Assembly: GCF_000763885.1 (NCBI RefSeq)
Contig: NZ_JRKO01000001.1
Location: 148,955 to 212,954 of the forward strand
DNA from: Paracoccus versutus
Lineage (GTDB): Bacteria > Pseudomonadota > Alphaproteobacteria > Rhodobacterales > Rhodobacteraceae
Length of the DNA: 64,000 nucleotides
Direction of reading: 5' to 3'
Below are positions 28,701-37,161 of the stretch, piece after piece. The translations under genes and the position numbers were made by a program. Within the stretch, counting starts at the first letter, position 1, and each line of letters begins with the position of its first letter. The notes under the pieces were generated by a model. That model did no database searches. It saw only the letters and a program-made list of their open reading frames with translations, and had not been told where the DNA came from.

Positions 28701-29340
28701 ACTACCTACCAAATTCAAGAAGTTTCCCGGATCTATAAGCCCCCGCAAGCGCCGGATACTCATCGATGAGCGGCGCGTCACGTTCGATGCCCAGAATTTG
28801 GCTGCACTCGACGGCGAGGTCGATCTTCAAACGCTATTCGTCGCCCGGAACATCGCCTCTTATCTTCGCGACCCCAGCTCTTTCTCGATCGACGATGACT
28901 TCCGCGAGCGATTACTTACCGCCGATATCACGAGCGACGAGAAGCTTGCTATCATCAGTTTGATGGACTTGAGCAGTCTTCCCAGCCTTCCCGAGCGTGC
29001 CAGCATTGTCGGGCCGATCCTCCTGCGGACAAATGGCGCGATACCTTCCCTCGCGCCTGATATCGTCAAAGCAGTTATCGTGAACGCTAAGCCAGTAGGC
29101 ACGCAGGTCCAGCTGCTTAATCTCCTCCATGAAACGCTCGATAAGAGCGAGGTTCGTGAGGTCTTGGGACAGCTTCCTGACCCATACTCTAAAATCCAAA
29201 CCGGATATGCACGTCCGTTGCTCAGGAGGACGAATGAAAACAGCGAACTGGTCAGGTGGCTGGAGGCGCGCGATATCATCTCATCGGTGGGGACGCCGCT
29301 CTGGTCGAGCGATATCATAGTGTATCTGTATCGGTCATAA
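25735..29340 (+). CDS. YobI-like membrane P-loop NTPase
   Basis: 1201 aa. The Walker A motif GPYGSGKS is at residues 71-78 and a KAP-like Walker B (LVIVEDLDRFED) lies at about 254-265. Between them two hydrophobic helices (about 146-166 and 186-209) are inserted, as in KAP and YobI-type NTPases. A coiled coil follows (about 430-465), then a long helical, acidic C-terminal region of unknown role. YobI-type NTPases are large membrane-associated proteins often found in accessory DNA, and a defence role is suspected but unproven. It sits alone, beyond the small integrase, in the same AT-richer island as the phosphoesterase-STAND gene. Confidence 0.75.
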   Translation: MNTGLTKIGRLISGKLTKIAEALRLRSASPVEPTKFVDLAPTDEADQGGVYSAALKFATDSTDVSNIALTGPYGSGKSSIIRSFLKSYPRQALHISLAAFLPEAGDERRRVTKQEIERSILQQLLYGADADKLPLSRFKRIQSPGFWSIFRSLYIVTGLLALWHVFHKRAVIFDGSYFKPFDLTNWLDISVAAFALIFLWSAIHHFYVASFGVSLKSISLKDIEIRPSSEDQDSILNRHLDEIVYFFQSTRYDLVIVEDLDRFEDSDIFVTLREINSLVNGNVGVRRRVRFLYALRDDMFVNTDRTKFFEFIIPVVPIINSSNSIDMVLAQGKRLELDGRLNQQFLREVSRYLSDLRLIYNIFNEYAIYVANLETDGENVLDATKLLAVLIYKNVYPRDFERLHRGEGHLAEILGRKDELIAKREQSYRSEIAEHERSIETAEQEIAKNLRELRRIYAMALFETLPANTTGVGRTAQEHIALNTLSEREDIEQFITAPTLYCHIPNAGRRQHNNAAFQKSVAFELSYAERVRSIEHKADAYRKAAHRRIAHLRSEVKAVRTSKFNVLLRSSTQEVESLFENLGDGGQLARFLLLEGHLDDSYYQYTSLFHSGRLSPSDNKFLIQIRAFHTPDPLFPIDNPSEVIAGMREDDFGLDYALNVRLVDALLERKEHEERLEKVFAYLSNEFPNQQEFFEAYYATGSHVSEFLMQLVDAWRGFVPATIEGISATLHIARLIEHLPPAMLAREREEHPELCEFVADNLRDILDLLEGGDPVKLEELRIEANDLAAIAGYPNVARKLYELGHYSLNSANFDYIFGSILGEEVGPALRKRHYSRVRNSGAEPLLNRVDDDFATYFANVLLGLDDDNEEDIDAILAVMSHDELDTEEIETFVLRQTKLLPSLEEVPERYRAVVVRGAQIAPTWSNCLAFIRAETFESSALTTFLDDDEVRATLLETQLPDAKEALPLLQFLINAEDLGDEAYRAYVQALPTKFKKFPGSISPRKRRILIDERRVTFDAQNLAALDGEVDLQTLFVARNIASYLRDPSSFSIDDDFRERLLTADITSDEKLAIISLMDLSSLPSLPERASIVGPILLRTNGAIPSLAPDIVKAVIVNAKPVGTQVQLLNLLHETLDKSEVREVLGQLPDPYSKIQTGYARPLLRRTNENSELVRWLEARDIISSVGTPLWSSDIIVYLYRS

Positions 29341-29483
29341 GGGCTAAGCGACTCCTTTATCCGCGTAGTAGAGCATCACGCCATGGTCCTTACGGCGCAG
29401 CCCGTCGAACGACGGCTTTGGTGAATGCGGCGTAGCAGCATTCTGACCAAGCGATCGTCCGCTCCGGGCCGATCATGTTGCTG

Positions 29484-29762
29484 TCAGCGATGCGCCAGAT
29501 AGTCCGCTGAAACATAACCCGAGATACCAGGCCTGTCGGTGAGTGAGACCCTGCACCAGACGTTACCGTTGTTCATGACGCAGTTCTGGCGGGTGAGACG
29601 CGTTCCGTCGGGCAGACCGATAATGATGTTGTGGTTTAGGCCAGGGCCTTCGCGAAGCTTCAGGAGATCGTCTGGCCCGACGCCCTTGACCACTGCACCA
29701 GAACCGACCGCGCATCCGGCGGCGATCATGAGAGCGAGAAGAGCAGCAAAATGAGTTCGCAT
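29484..29762 (-). CDS. SH3-domain lipoprotein
   Basis: 92 aa. A signal peptide ends in a lipobox (LMIAAGC, lipidated Cys near residue 17), followed by a bacterial SH3 domain (LLKLREGPGLNHNIIIGLPDGTRL, then VWCRVS and GYVSADYL). It is likely anchored to the envelope and may bind peptidoglycan or protein partners. It is flanked by noncoding DNA, so nothing more about its role can be said. Confidence 0.75.
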   Translation of the reverse strand: MRTHFAALLALMIAAGCAVGSGAVVKGVGPDDLLKLREGPGLNHNIIIGLPDGTRLTRQNCVMNNGNVWCRVSLTDRPGISGYVSADYLAHR

Positions 29763-30336
29763 TGCCTGACCTGAATCGTTATGCCATCACTACGACACCA
29801 TCACGCTGAATGACAGCAGGCAGGTGCGGGCGCGGATGAAAGGCTTGCAAAAGACCAGCCATCGAAGGCCCGTTCCGTCCCATGGAGCAGCACTTCTGGT
29901 CAGGATTTCGCCGCAGCGCCAGTCGAGCGGCAGCATTCGGAGGATGCGGCCACGCAGCATGGGGTGCGTCCGACGAGCGGTTCTGGGCCGCACCTTGCCT
30001 ATCCGGGGGCAAATCGCCCGGCTCAGCCAAACCTGCCACTTGCTGTCCCGCAGCGAGTTGCTCGAGAGTCCATTACTGCCGTTGGAATTGATCCGGCGCA
30101 AGTGATCAGCCCCGGATGTTCCGTTCACTATTCCCAGGTGTGGTCAACCGGCTGAACTCGCCAACGAGCTGCAAGGTGAGCGTCACGTTGCCCGTTATCA
30201 TGCCGCCCGACCCTCCCCAAGTGATGCGAACCAGGGCAGGCACCACCATCAACTGACCGTGGGCGTCCTGCATCCGCCTTGGCATCGCGGTGGCCGGGTT
30301 TCTTCGGGGTTCGGGCAGCGGCCTCGCCATCCGCCG
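29763..30336. other. stretch without a convincing gene
   Basis: Open frames on the minus strand (29790-30128 and 30106-30330) have no recognisable domain and atypical composition. The second one (ending NVTLTLQLVGEFSRLTTPGNSERNIRG) follows chrA by only six bases and could be a small real gene or a relic. The transition back to GC-rich DNA happens here. Confidence 0.3.
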
Positions 30337-31701
30337 TCAGATCGCCCCGGCCATATGCAGTCCGAGGCCAGCCAGCGCCGCACCACCAAGCACCAGGCCG
30401 ATGCCGAGCTTCAGACGGAACACCGCGAGGATGGCCAGCGCTGAAAGGGCCATCGCCCAGCCATCCAGTGTTTCCAGCACCGGAACGCTGGTCGAGACCG
30501 GGCCCCAGTTGAAAGGCTCGACCTCGCGCCAGACCACATGGATCGCGAACCATATCGCGAGATTGAGGATCACCCCCACGACCGCCGCCGTGACCGAAGC
30601 CAGCGCCGCCGCGAGCGCCCGGTTTTCCCGCAACCCTTCCATGAACGGCGCCCCGAGCAGAATCCATGCGAAGCAGGGCGCGAAGGTCACCCATGTCGTC
30701 AGGATGCCCCCGAGCGTTGCCGCCAGCAGCGGCATGGCCCATCCGGCCTCGCGCATTGCACCCATGAAGCCGACGAATTGCAGCACCTTGATCAGCGGCC
30801 CCGGCATGGTTTCGGCCATGCCGAGACCGTCGAGCATCTCACCCGGCTGCAGCCAGCCATAGCTGCCGACCGCCTCCTGCGCGACCCAGGCCAGCACGGC
30901 ATAGGCCCCGCCGAAGGACAGCACCGCGAGTTTCGAGAAATAGAGCGCGATGTCGGTAAAGACGCTGCCCGGTACCAGGGCGACCAGCAGCAGCACCGGC
31001 AACAGCCAGAGCGCGACCGCCGCCCATCCCGCGCGAAAGGCGTTTCTGCGCGCCGAGGGCGGAAGATCAAGCTCTTCGCCAAGGATCGTGTCGGCGTCGC
31101 TGACATGTGCGCCACCTGTCGAGCCATGTCCGCCGCCGCCCCGGAAGGCAGCAATCCCGGCCTTTGTCCCCATCCAGCCGATGGTTGCCGCCAGCGCCAC
31201 GATCACCGGGAAGGGTGCATCGAACAGGAAGATGGCCAGGAAGGACGCGGCGGCCAGGCCGAGCATGACCTTGTTCTTCAGGGCACGTTTGCCGATGCGG
31301 AACACCGCTTGCAGAACGATCGCCAGCACGGCGGCCTTCAGCCCGAAGAACAGCGCGGTCACAACCGGCACGTCGCCATAGACCGCGTAGGCCCAGCTCA
31401 GCACCATCATGGCGATGAAGCCCGGCAGGACGAACAGCATCCCCGCGATCAGCGCGCCGCGCACGCCGTGCATCAGCCAGCCGATATAGGTCGCCATCTG
31501 CTGCGCCTCGGGTCCAGGCAGCAACATGCAGAAGTTCAGGGTATGGAGGAATCGCGCATCTCCGAGCCACTTCCGCTCCTCGACCAGTATCCGGTGCATC
31601 ACCGCGATCTGGCCGGCCGGCCCGCCGAAACTCAGCGCGGCGATCCTGGCCCAGACCCCGGTGGCCTGGCCCAGCGTTGGAAATCCATCACGCCGTTTCA
31701 T
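30337..31701 (-). CDS. chrA: chromate transporter ChrA (two-domain)
   Basis: 454 aa from the ATG at 31701, which overlaps the chrB stop (ATGA) and follows GGAG. Two ChrA domains are seen: the first with AALSFGGPAGQIAVMHRILVEE and LNFCMLLPGPEAQQMATYIG, the second with LAVLSFGGAYAVLAWVAQEA and LGMAETMPGPLIKVLQF. The linker (about 200-225) is Gly/His-rich (GGGGHGS). About ten to twelve membrane segments are present. It exports chromate and is coupled to chrB. It is only distantly similar to the ChrA at 3.9 kb, so the window carries two separate chromate systems. Confidence 0.93.
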   Translation of the reverse strand: MKRRDGFPTLGQATGVWARIAALSFGGPAGQIAVMHRILVEERKWLGDARFLHTLNFCMLLPGPEAQQMATYIGWLMHGVRGALIAGMLFVLPGFIAMMVLSWAYAVYGDVPVVTALFFGLKAAVLAIVLQAVFRIGKRALKNKVMLGLAAASFLAIFLFDAPFPVIVALAATIGWMGTKAGIAAFRGGGGHGSTGGAHVSDADTILGEELDLPPSARRNAFRAGWAAVALWLLPVLLLVALVPGSVFTDIALYFSKLAVLSFGGAYAVLAWVAQEAVGSYGWLQPGEMLDGLGMAETMPGPLIKVLQFVGFMGAMREAGWAMPLLAATLGGILTTWVTFAPCFAWILLGAPFMEGLRENRALAAALASVTAAVVGVILNLAIWFAIHVVWREVEPFNWGPVSTSVPVLETLDGWAMALSALAILAVFRLKLGIGLVLGGAALAGLGLHMAGAI

Positions 31702-32543
31702 GTCGCGCTCCGGCCCGTACCCCTGGCGTTGGTGGGCCAGTTGTGGATCTCGTCCGTGGCATCGCGCGCCCAACGGTAGAAAGCGTCATAGAGCTGCAAT
31801 CCGGCATCGAGTTGCTCCAGATCGTCGGAATACATCCGCGACAGGCCCAGGGACGCCGCAAGCAGGCCCGCCGCTTCGGGGGCGAGGTCCAGGCGGGCGG
31901 TATCTGCGCCGCGCACGATCAAAGCCAGCCGGTCGAGCGCCGGGATGCTCAACCGGGTTTCCTTCAGCAGCGCGTCGAAGGTGCAGTCCTCGCCGCGATG
32001 GCTCCAGAACACGCCTTCGACATCGAAGGGCATGGCGCCGAACCGCTCGGCCACTGCGGGGACCTCGGCCGGGGCGACGAACAGAAACACCGCCCGTGGA
32101 TCGATGAAGCGCCGGATCAGCCAGGGGCAGGCGATGCGATCGATCTTGGGCCGCGCCCGTGTCACCCACAGGCTGCGGCCCTGCGGATCATGGCCGGTGA
32201 TCCTTGTGGTCGTGACGAGTGGCAGGCCGGCGGCGAGCCATGCCGCCATCCCTCCCTCCAGATATTCGGCTGCGACCCCTTCATGGCGCAGCCAGGCGGC
32301 GACGCCCTGACTGCGCCCGTGTCCCTCGGCGCAAAGGACCACCACCGGACGGTCCAGGCTGCGGGCCAGTTCCGAAAGCGCCGCAGGGGCGATTTCATTC
32401 TCAGCCAGCCATCGGGCAGAGGGGATGAGACGGGGTTCGGCGTCTCTCGCATCCGTCCGGCGCAGGTCGAGGACGACGGGGCATCGTGCGGTGCCGATCA
32501 GCTTGGCGAGCTTGTCGCAGGTTATGGCGTCAGGCGCAGGCAT
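31698..32543 (-). CDS. chrB: rhodanese-ChrB fusion, chromate resistance protein
   Basis: 281 aa from the ATG at 32543, seven bases after GGAGGGA; the frame extends further upstream but without similarity. Residues 1-125 are a rhodanese domain with the active-site Cys loop CAEGHGRSQGVA. Residues about 135-281 are the ChrB C-terminal domain (RPKIDRIACPWLIRRFIDPRA, FGAMPFDVEGVFWSHRGEDCTFDALL). Classical ChrB has a DNA-binding N-terminal half; here that half is replaced by rhodanese, so the protein may be catalytic rather than a repressor. It overlaps chrA, so the two act together. Confidence 0.88.
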   Translation of the reverse strand: MPAPDAITCDKLAKLIGTARCPVVLDLRRTDARDAEPRLIPSARWLAENEIAPAALSELARSLDRPVVVLCAEGHGRSQGVAAWLRHEGVAAEYLEGGMAAWLAAGLPLVTTTRITGHDPQGRSLWVTRARPKIDRIACPWLIRRFIDPRAVFLFVAPAEVPAVAERFGAMPFDVEGVFWSHRGEDCTFDALLKETRLSIPALDRLALIVRGADTARLDLAPEAAGLLAASLGLSRMYSDDLEQLDAGLQLYDAFYRWARDATDEIHNWPTNARGTGRSAT

Positions 32544-32757
32544 CTGCGTTCCCTCCATTGAGTGAGTCGTCGGAATGGAACGCGAACTTCGGCTGGCGCC
32601 TCGTGGGGCGTCGCAAGACCCCATGCCGGAAAATTCCGACGACGACGATGGAATGTCAAGACGGTTACCCGGTTCAGACCCGGTTCGGTCGCCCTTTACG
32701 GCGCGATCCGGGTGCGTCTCGTGATCGCTCCCCACCCGATATCGGGCCTCTCCAGCT

Positions 32758-33465
32758 TCATGTCGCAGCCTTGAGGTGCACGCGTTCCTCGAGCTTTGCG
32801 GCCGTCTCCTTGCGCTCGCTGTAGCGGTCGGTCAGGAAGGCCGACAGATCGCGGGTCAGCAGGGTGAACTTTACCAGTTCCTCCATCACGTCGACGATGC
32901 GGTCGTAATAGCTCGACGGCCGCATGCGGCCGGCCTCGTCGAATTCCTGATACGCCCTCGCGACCGAGGACTGGTTGGGGATCGTCAGCATCCGCATCCA
33001 GCGGCCCAGCACCCGCATCTGGTTCACCGCGTTGAAGCTTTGCGAGCCGCCCGAGACCTGCATCACCGCCAGCGTGCGGCCCTGCGTTGGCCGGATCGCC
33101 CCCATCGACAGCGGGATCCAGTCGATCTGCGCCTTCATCACCCCGGTCATTGCGCCGTGGCGTTCCGGACTGGTCCAGACCTGGCCCTCGGACCACAGGC
33201 ACAGCTCGCGCAGCTCCTGCACCTTGGGATGCGACGGGTCGGCATCCTCGGGCAGCGGCAGGCCGTTGGCGTGGAACACCCGCGTCTCGCAGCCGAAATG
33301 GCGCAGCAGGCGCTCGGCCTCCAGCGTGGCGAAGCGGCTGTAGGAGCGTTCGCGCAGCGAGCCGTAGAGCAGCAGGATGCGCGGCGGATGCGTCGCGCGG
33401 GGAATGTCCGGGATCGCGGGCGCGCGCAGGCAGTCGGGCGACAGGTTCGGCAGGTCGGGGATCAT
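32758..33465 (-). CDS. arsH: ArsH, NADPH-dependent FMN oxidoreductase
   Basis: 235 aa from the ATG at 33465, which overlaps the ACR3 stop (ATGA). It has the flavodoxin-like FMN loop [13 protein letters not shown] and the ArsH-specific blocks [20 protein letters not shown] and [22 protein letters not shown]. ArsH oxidises trivalent organoarsenicals and reduces quinones. As the last gene of arsR-arsC-acr3-arsH, it completes a typical alphaproteobacterial arsenic operon. Confidence 0.93.
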   Translation of the reverse strand: MIPDLPNLSPDCLRAPAIPDIPRATHPPRILLLYGSLRERSYSRFATLEAERLLRHFGCETRVFHANGLPLPEDADPSHPKVQELRELCLWSEGQVWTSPERHGAMTGVMKAQIDWIPLSMGAIRPTQGRTLAVMQVSGGSQSFNAVNQMRVLGRWMRMLTIPNQSSVARAYQEFDEAGRMRPSSYYDRIVDVMEELVKFTLLTRDLSAFLTDRYSERKETAAKLEERVHLKAAT

Positions 33466-34538
33466 GCGCGGGCCTCTTGCGGGGTTGCTGCGGGGAACCA
33501 GCGGCGGCCCAGCCACAGGGCGGCGTTGACCAGAAGGATCAGCACCGGCACCTCGACCAGCGGGCCGATGACCGCGGCGAAGGCCACGGGCGAGGCCAGC
33601 CCATAGGCGGCGATGGCGACGGCGATGGCCAGCTCGAAATTGTTGCCCGCCGCCGTGAAGGCGATGGCGGTGCTGCGCGGATAGTCACGCGCGATCAGGC
33701 GGCCCATGGCGAAGCTGACGACGAACTGGATGGCGAAATACAGCACCAGCGGCAAGGCAATCCTGATGGTGTCGAGCGGCAGGCGCACGACATCGCCGCC
33801 CTTCAGGCTGAACATGGCGACGATGGTGAAGAGCAGCGCGGCCAGCGTGATCGGGCTGATCTTCGGCAGGAAGACGTCCCGATACCACTCCTCTCCCCTG
33901 CGCCGGATCAGCACATGCCGGGTCAGGAAGCCGGCGGCGAAGGGAATGCCGAGATAGATCAGAACCGCCTCGGTCACCGTCCGGAAACCCACCTTGATCA
34001 CGCTGCCCTCCAGCCCGAACAAGGGCGGCAGCACGGTCAGGAACAGCCAGGCATAGGTCGAGAAGAACAGGATCTGGAAGATCGAGTTGAAGGCCACCAG
34101 CCCGGCGACATATTGCCCGTCGCCGCGCGCCAGCTGGTTCCAGACCAGCACCATGGCGATGCAGCGCGCCAGGCCGATCAGGATCAGCCCGGTCATGTAT
34201 TCCGGCTGGTCGCGCAGGAAGATCACCGCTAAGGCGAACATCAGCACCGGCCCGATCAGCCAGTTCTGCACCAGCGACAGCACCAGCACCCGCCTGTCGG
34301 CAAAGACCCGGGGCAAGTCTTCGTAGCGGACCTTGGCCAGCGGCGGATACATCATCAGGATCAGCCCGATGGCGATGGGGATATTGGTCGAGCCGACCGC
34401 CATGGCGTTCAGCGCATCCGGCAGGCCGGAGAACAGCGTGCCCAGCAGGATGCCGAGCGCCATGGCCGCGAAGATCCACAAGGTCAGGTAGCGGTCGAGA
34501 AAGGAAAGCCGGCGGGCCGGGCTGTCGGGGGTCATCAT
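33462..34538 (-). CDS. acr3: arsenite efflux permease ACR3
   Basis: 358 aa with about ten membrane helices. The conserved ACR3 segment [20 protein letters not shown] contains the essential cysteine, and the C-terminal half has [17 protein letters not shown]. It exports arsenite using the proton gradient. It sits ten bases after the arsC fusion and overlaps arsH, so arsenate reduced by ArsC can be expelled directly. Confidence 0.95.
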   Translation of the reverse strand: MMTPDSPARRLSFLDRYLTLWIFAAMALGILLGTLFSGLPDALNAMAVGSTNIPIAIGLILMMYPPLAKVRYEDLPRVFADRRVLVLSLVQNWLIGPVLMFALAVIFLRDQPEYMTGLILIGLARCIAMVLVWNQLARGDGQYVAGLVAFNSIFQILFFSTYAWLFLTVLPPLFGLEGSVIKVGFRTVTEAVLIYLGIPFAAGFLTRHVLIRRRGEEWYRDVFLPKISPITLAALLFTIVAMFSLKGGDVVRLPLDTIRIALPLVLYFAIQFVVSFAMGRLIARDYPRSTAIAFTAAGNNFELAIAVAIAAYGLASPVAFAAVIGPLVEVPVLILLVNAALWLGRRWFPAATPQEARA

Positions 34539-34547
34539 CTGTTCCTT

Positions 34548-35501
34548 TCAGGCCGGGCGAATGCGGTTGCCCTGGGCATCGACGACCTGCTCACCGTCTT
34601 CCTTGCTGAAGGCGGCGCGCTGCGGCGGCAGCAGGTCCAGCACCTGTTCCGAGGGCCGGCAAAGCCGCACGCCCCTGGGGCTGACCACGATGGGGCGGTT
34701 GATCAGCACCGGATGCGCCAGCATCGCCTCGATCAGCGCGGCGTCGGTCAGCGCCGGGTCGTCCAGGCCAAGCTCGGCATAGGGCGTGCCTTTCTGGCGC
34801 AGCAGATCGCGCGGCGCGATGCCCATGCGGGCGATCAGCCTCACCAGCATCGCGCGCGAGGGCGGCGTCTTGAGGTATTCCACCACATGCGGCTCGATCC
34901 CGGCATTGCGGATCAGCGCCAGCACATTGCGCGAGGTGCCGCAGTCGGGGTTGTGATAGATCACGACGTCCATGCCGGCCCCCGCCCCGGCCGCGCCTTC
35001 GGAGCGTCCGATCTCGTGCAGCCTGGAGACGAGGCTGGCGCGATCGAGGGTGCCGATCGGCAGGGCGGCAAAGGTTTGGATGCGCGCCTTCATGTAGCGC
35101 AGCGTCTCGATGAAGGCCATGTCGCGCTGCAACTCGCTGCCGGTCGCGGCTGCCGGGTCTGGAAGGCCCCAATGCGCCGTCATCGGCTGGCCCGGCCAAT
35201 AGGGACAGGCCTCGCCCGCCGCGTCGTCGCAAACGGTGAAGACGAAATCCATCACCGGCGCATCGGGCGCGGCGAATTCGTCCCAGCTTTTCGAGCGCAG
35301 CCCTTCGGTCGGGTAATGGTAGTTCTGCAGGATCTTCAGGGTCCGCGGATGCACCTCTCCCTTCGGCTGGCTGCCGGCCGAGAAGGCGCGGAACCGCTCG
35401 CCGCCCTCCTTGCGCAGCACGCTTTCGGCGATGATCGAGCGGGCGGAGTTGCCGGTGCAGAGAAACAGCACGTTGAAGACACGAGGCGAGGCGTCAGCCA
35501 T
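34548..35501 (-). CDS. arsC: double arsenate reductase: LMW-phosphatase-type ArsC fused to glutaredoxin-type ArsC
   Basis: 317 aa from the ATG at 35501 (AAGGATG upstream); two longer starts exist at 35510 and 35525. Residues 1-150 are the thioredoxin-coupled low-molecular-weight phosphatase type (FLCTGNSARS, DFVFTVCDDAAGEACPYWPG). After an Ala/Gly linker (AAGAGAGM), residues about 175-317 are the E. coli-type, glutaredoxin-coupled ArsC (VIYHNPDCGTSRNVLALI, PVLINRPIVVSPRG). Both catalytic cysteines are present. No stop or frameshift separates the halves. It begins eight bases inside arsR, so it is co-translated. Confidence 0.92.
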   Translation of the reverse strand: MADASPRVFNVLFLCTGNSARSIIAESVLRKEGGERFRAFSAGSQPKGEVHPRTLKILQNYHYPTEGLRSKSWDEFAAPDAPVMDFVFTVCDDAAGEACPYWPGQPMTAHWGLPDPAAATGSELQRDMAFIETLRYMKARIQTFAALPIGTLDRASLVSRLHEIGRSEGAAGAGAGMDVVIYHNPDCGTSRNVLALIRNAGIEPHVVEYLKTPPSRAMLVRLIARMGIAPRDLLRQKGTPYAELGLDDPALTDAALIEAMLAHPVLINRPIVVSPRGVRLCRPSEQVLDLLPPQRAAFSKEDGEQVVDAQGNRIRPA

Positions 35502-35856
35502 GCAGGGCATCCTTGCTGGGTTCACAGGAACAGGACAGCGCGGCCGCGACCGGCGCGCAGATATCCGGGTGGCCGTCGCAGCAATCGCGCATCAGGAATG
35601 CGATCAGCCCGGCCAATGTCGCAAAGACGGCGCTGTAGATGATGAAGCGCCCCTCGCGCCGGGACCGGATCAGCCCGGCATGTTCGAGGTGGGTCAGGTG
35701 AAATGACAGCCGCGAGGTGCTGGCGCCCCCCAGGGCCTCGCCGATCGCCCCGGCCGCCATGCCCTCCGGCCCGGCCTTGACCAGCAGCCGGACGATGCGC
35801 AGCCGGGTTTCCTGCGACAGGGCCGCGAAGCCGGCAAGGGCGCGTTGCTCTTCCAT
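35494..35856 (-). CDS. arsR: ArsR-family arsenic-responsive repressor
   Basis: 120 aa winged helix-turn-helix (GEALGGASTSRLSFHLTHLEHAGLIRSRREGR). The canonical CVC site in the DNA-recognition helix is absent; instead cysteines cluster at the C-terminus (RDCCDGHPDIC and SCSCEP), as in ArsR types that bind As(III) at alternative sites. It is the first gene of the operon and overlaps arsC. Confidence 0.92.
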   Translation of the reverse strand: MEEQRALAGFAALSQETRLRIVRLLVKAGPEGMAAGAIGEALGGASTSRLSFHLTHLEHAGLIRSRREGRFIIYSAVFATLAGLIAFLMRDCCDGHPDICAPVAAALSCSCEPSKDALHG

Positions 35857-35859
35857 CGA

Positions 35860-35883
35860 ATCAACCTCTCAAGATTTGTTGAT
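35860..35883. promoter_or_regulatory. candidate ArsR operator
   Basis: ATCAAC and GTTGAT form a dyad with a 12-base spacer a few bases upstream of the arsR start. The nearby AT-rich GATATATAAC could be part of the promoter. Position and symmetry fit a winged-helix repressor; no experiment or consensus search supports it. Confidence 0.45.
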
Positions 35884-36137
35884 ATATAACACCTCGGGAT
35901 GGATCAACGCAAGTTGAAATAACGGGGGTGATATCCTGCGCCGCTGCGAACGGCTGCAACCGTCGTGGTGATGAGATGCAGAGGCGCAGTTGCAGCCCTT
36001 GCTTGGACCTGGCTTGCCCGCTTCCGGAGGAGGGGCATCGTAAAACGGCCGTCCGGATGCGGCAGTGCCGCATTGCAGCTCGGTTCGGATGCCCCCGCCT
36101 CATCTAGCCGAGGCGGGATGATGCCGGCGAAATGAGG

Positions 36138-36418
36138 TCAGCGCATCAGGAGGACGGACACCTTGCAGGATCGGATCATGGCGGTCGTGGTGGAGCCGAT
36201 GATCAGGCTGCGGATGCGCGAATGGCCGTAGGCCCCATGAAGGCGATCAGCACCGCGATGGAGAAGCTGGCGTAAAGCCCGACCTTCGGGTCGACGCCGG
36301 CGATGATGGAAAAGGCGATGGCCTCGGGGATCAGCGCCAGCGCCACGACCAGCCCGGCCAGCAGGTCGCCGCGGATATTGCCGAACCATTGGGTCCGGTA
36401 GGCATCAAGTGAAATCAT
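36138..36418 (-). pseudogene. SulP anion transporter 5' fragment joined to a universal stress protein 3' fragment
   Basis: From the ATG at 36418 the frame reads the N-terminus of a SulP permease ([40 protein letters not shown]) and then breaks at about 36235. From there another frame carries the C-terminus of a UspA protein ([32 protein letters not shown]) to 36138. Each part lacks the rest of its gene. It is a deletion scar that joined two normally separate genes. Confidence 0.75.
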
Positions 36419-36914
36419 GTCATCCGTTCCTGACCGATCAGGGCCCGGAATGGGGCCGCATGTCGAGTTTTCGATCTTGGGGTGTAGGTTCGGGTTGTCC
36501 GGCGGATCGGCGGCCGGAAGAGCCAGCCGGGAGTTGCACCCGGCTCCATGCGTTTCGGTTGGCTGTTATGCGCGAACATCGCGCATCTGCAACCCGGAAC
36601 AACAAAACCGGAGCGGACGCCAGCGATCCCGCCGGCATTTCGGCCCTGCCTCCGCCGTGCTGCTATGGCGAAGACGCTTTCCCCACGCCCCGCCTGGGCG
36701 GTCGTCGCGGAAAATGCCGATCGGCAACGGAGCAGGCTGGAATGTTCGGTTTGGCAGGGACGTGATTTCTGCCCGCCCGTCCGCAGCCTATGCTGCACCG
36801 CGGAATGCATGGCTGGTTTGCCGGTATCACGGCTACTTCCCGTCAGCTGCCCAGCCTATATCCGTCTTGTCCGAAACATGCCCGCCGGATGGGCAAGGTG
36901 AAAAAGGTGCCGAG
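36419..36914. other. intergenic stretch without a recognised gene
   Basis: Open frames on both strands here lack domains and ribosome-binding sites. The segment presumably includes the promoter of the DUF1127 gene. Nothing else is recognised. Confidence 0.3.
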
Positions 36915-37112
36915 ATGTCCGCTGTCGAGATGAGCCATAGCCGTGCTGCTGCCGGTGGCCTGGGTCAGGTTTTTGTTCGCGTAACCGCGATGGTCGCCGC
37001 CTGGAACGACGCCCGCATCACCCGCCGCGAACTGCACCGGCTGACGGATCGGGAACTGACCGATATCGGCCTGACCCGCGGCGATATCGAGCGCGTCGTC
37101 CGCGGCCTCTGA
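36915..37112 (+). CDS. DUF1127 (YjiS-like) small protein
   Basis: 65 aa from the ATG at 36915, preceded by AAGGTG. The C-terminal half AWNDARITRRELHRLTDRELTDIGL, followed by TRGDIERVVRG, is the DUF1127 signature, a short Arg-rich helical family common in alphaproteobacteria and linked in some species to RNA binding and stress or phosphate physiology. It is followed at once by a terminator, so it is a monocistronic gene. Confidence 0.85.
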   Translation: MSAVEMSHSRAAAGGLGQVFVRVTAMVAAWNDARITRRELHRLTDRELTDIGLTRGDIERVVRGL

Positions 37113-37134
37113 GGCCATCCCATCGATGAACGGA

Positions 37135-37161
37135 CCCCGCGGCGATGCCTCGGGGTTTTTT
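37135..37161 (+). terminator. Rho-independent terminator after DUF1127
   Basis: CCCCG and CGGGG pair, with an inner GGC/GCC stem around a GAT loop, and are followed by six T residues. It lies 22 bp after the DUF1127 stop. Confidence 0.85.

Noticed and set aside
36417..37112. 231-aa open frame containing DUF1127 at its end
   Set aside because: Only the last 65 codons have family similarity and a ribosome-binding site; the upstream extension is random-looking.
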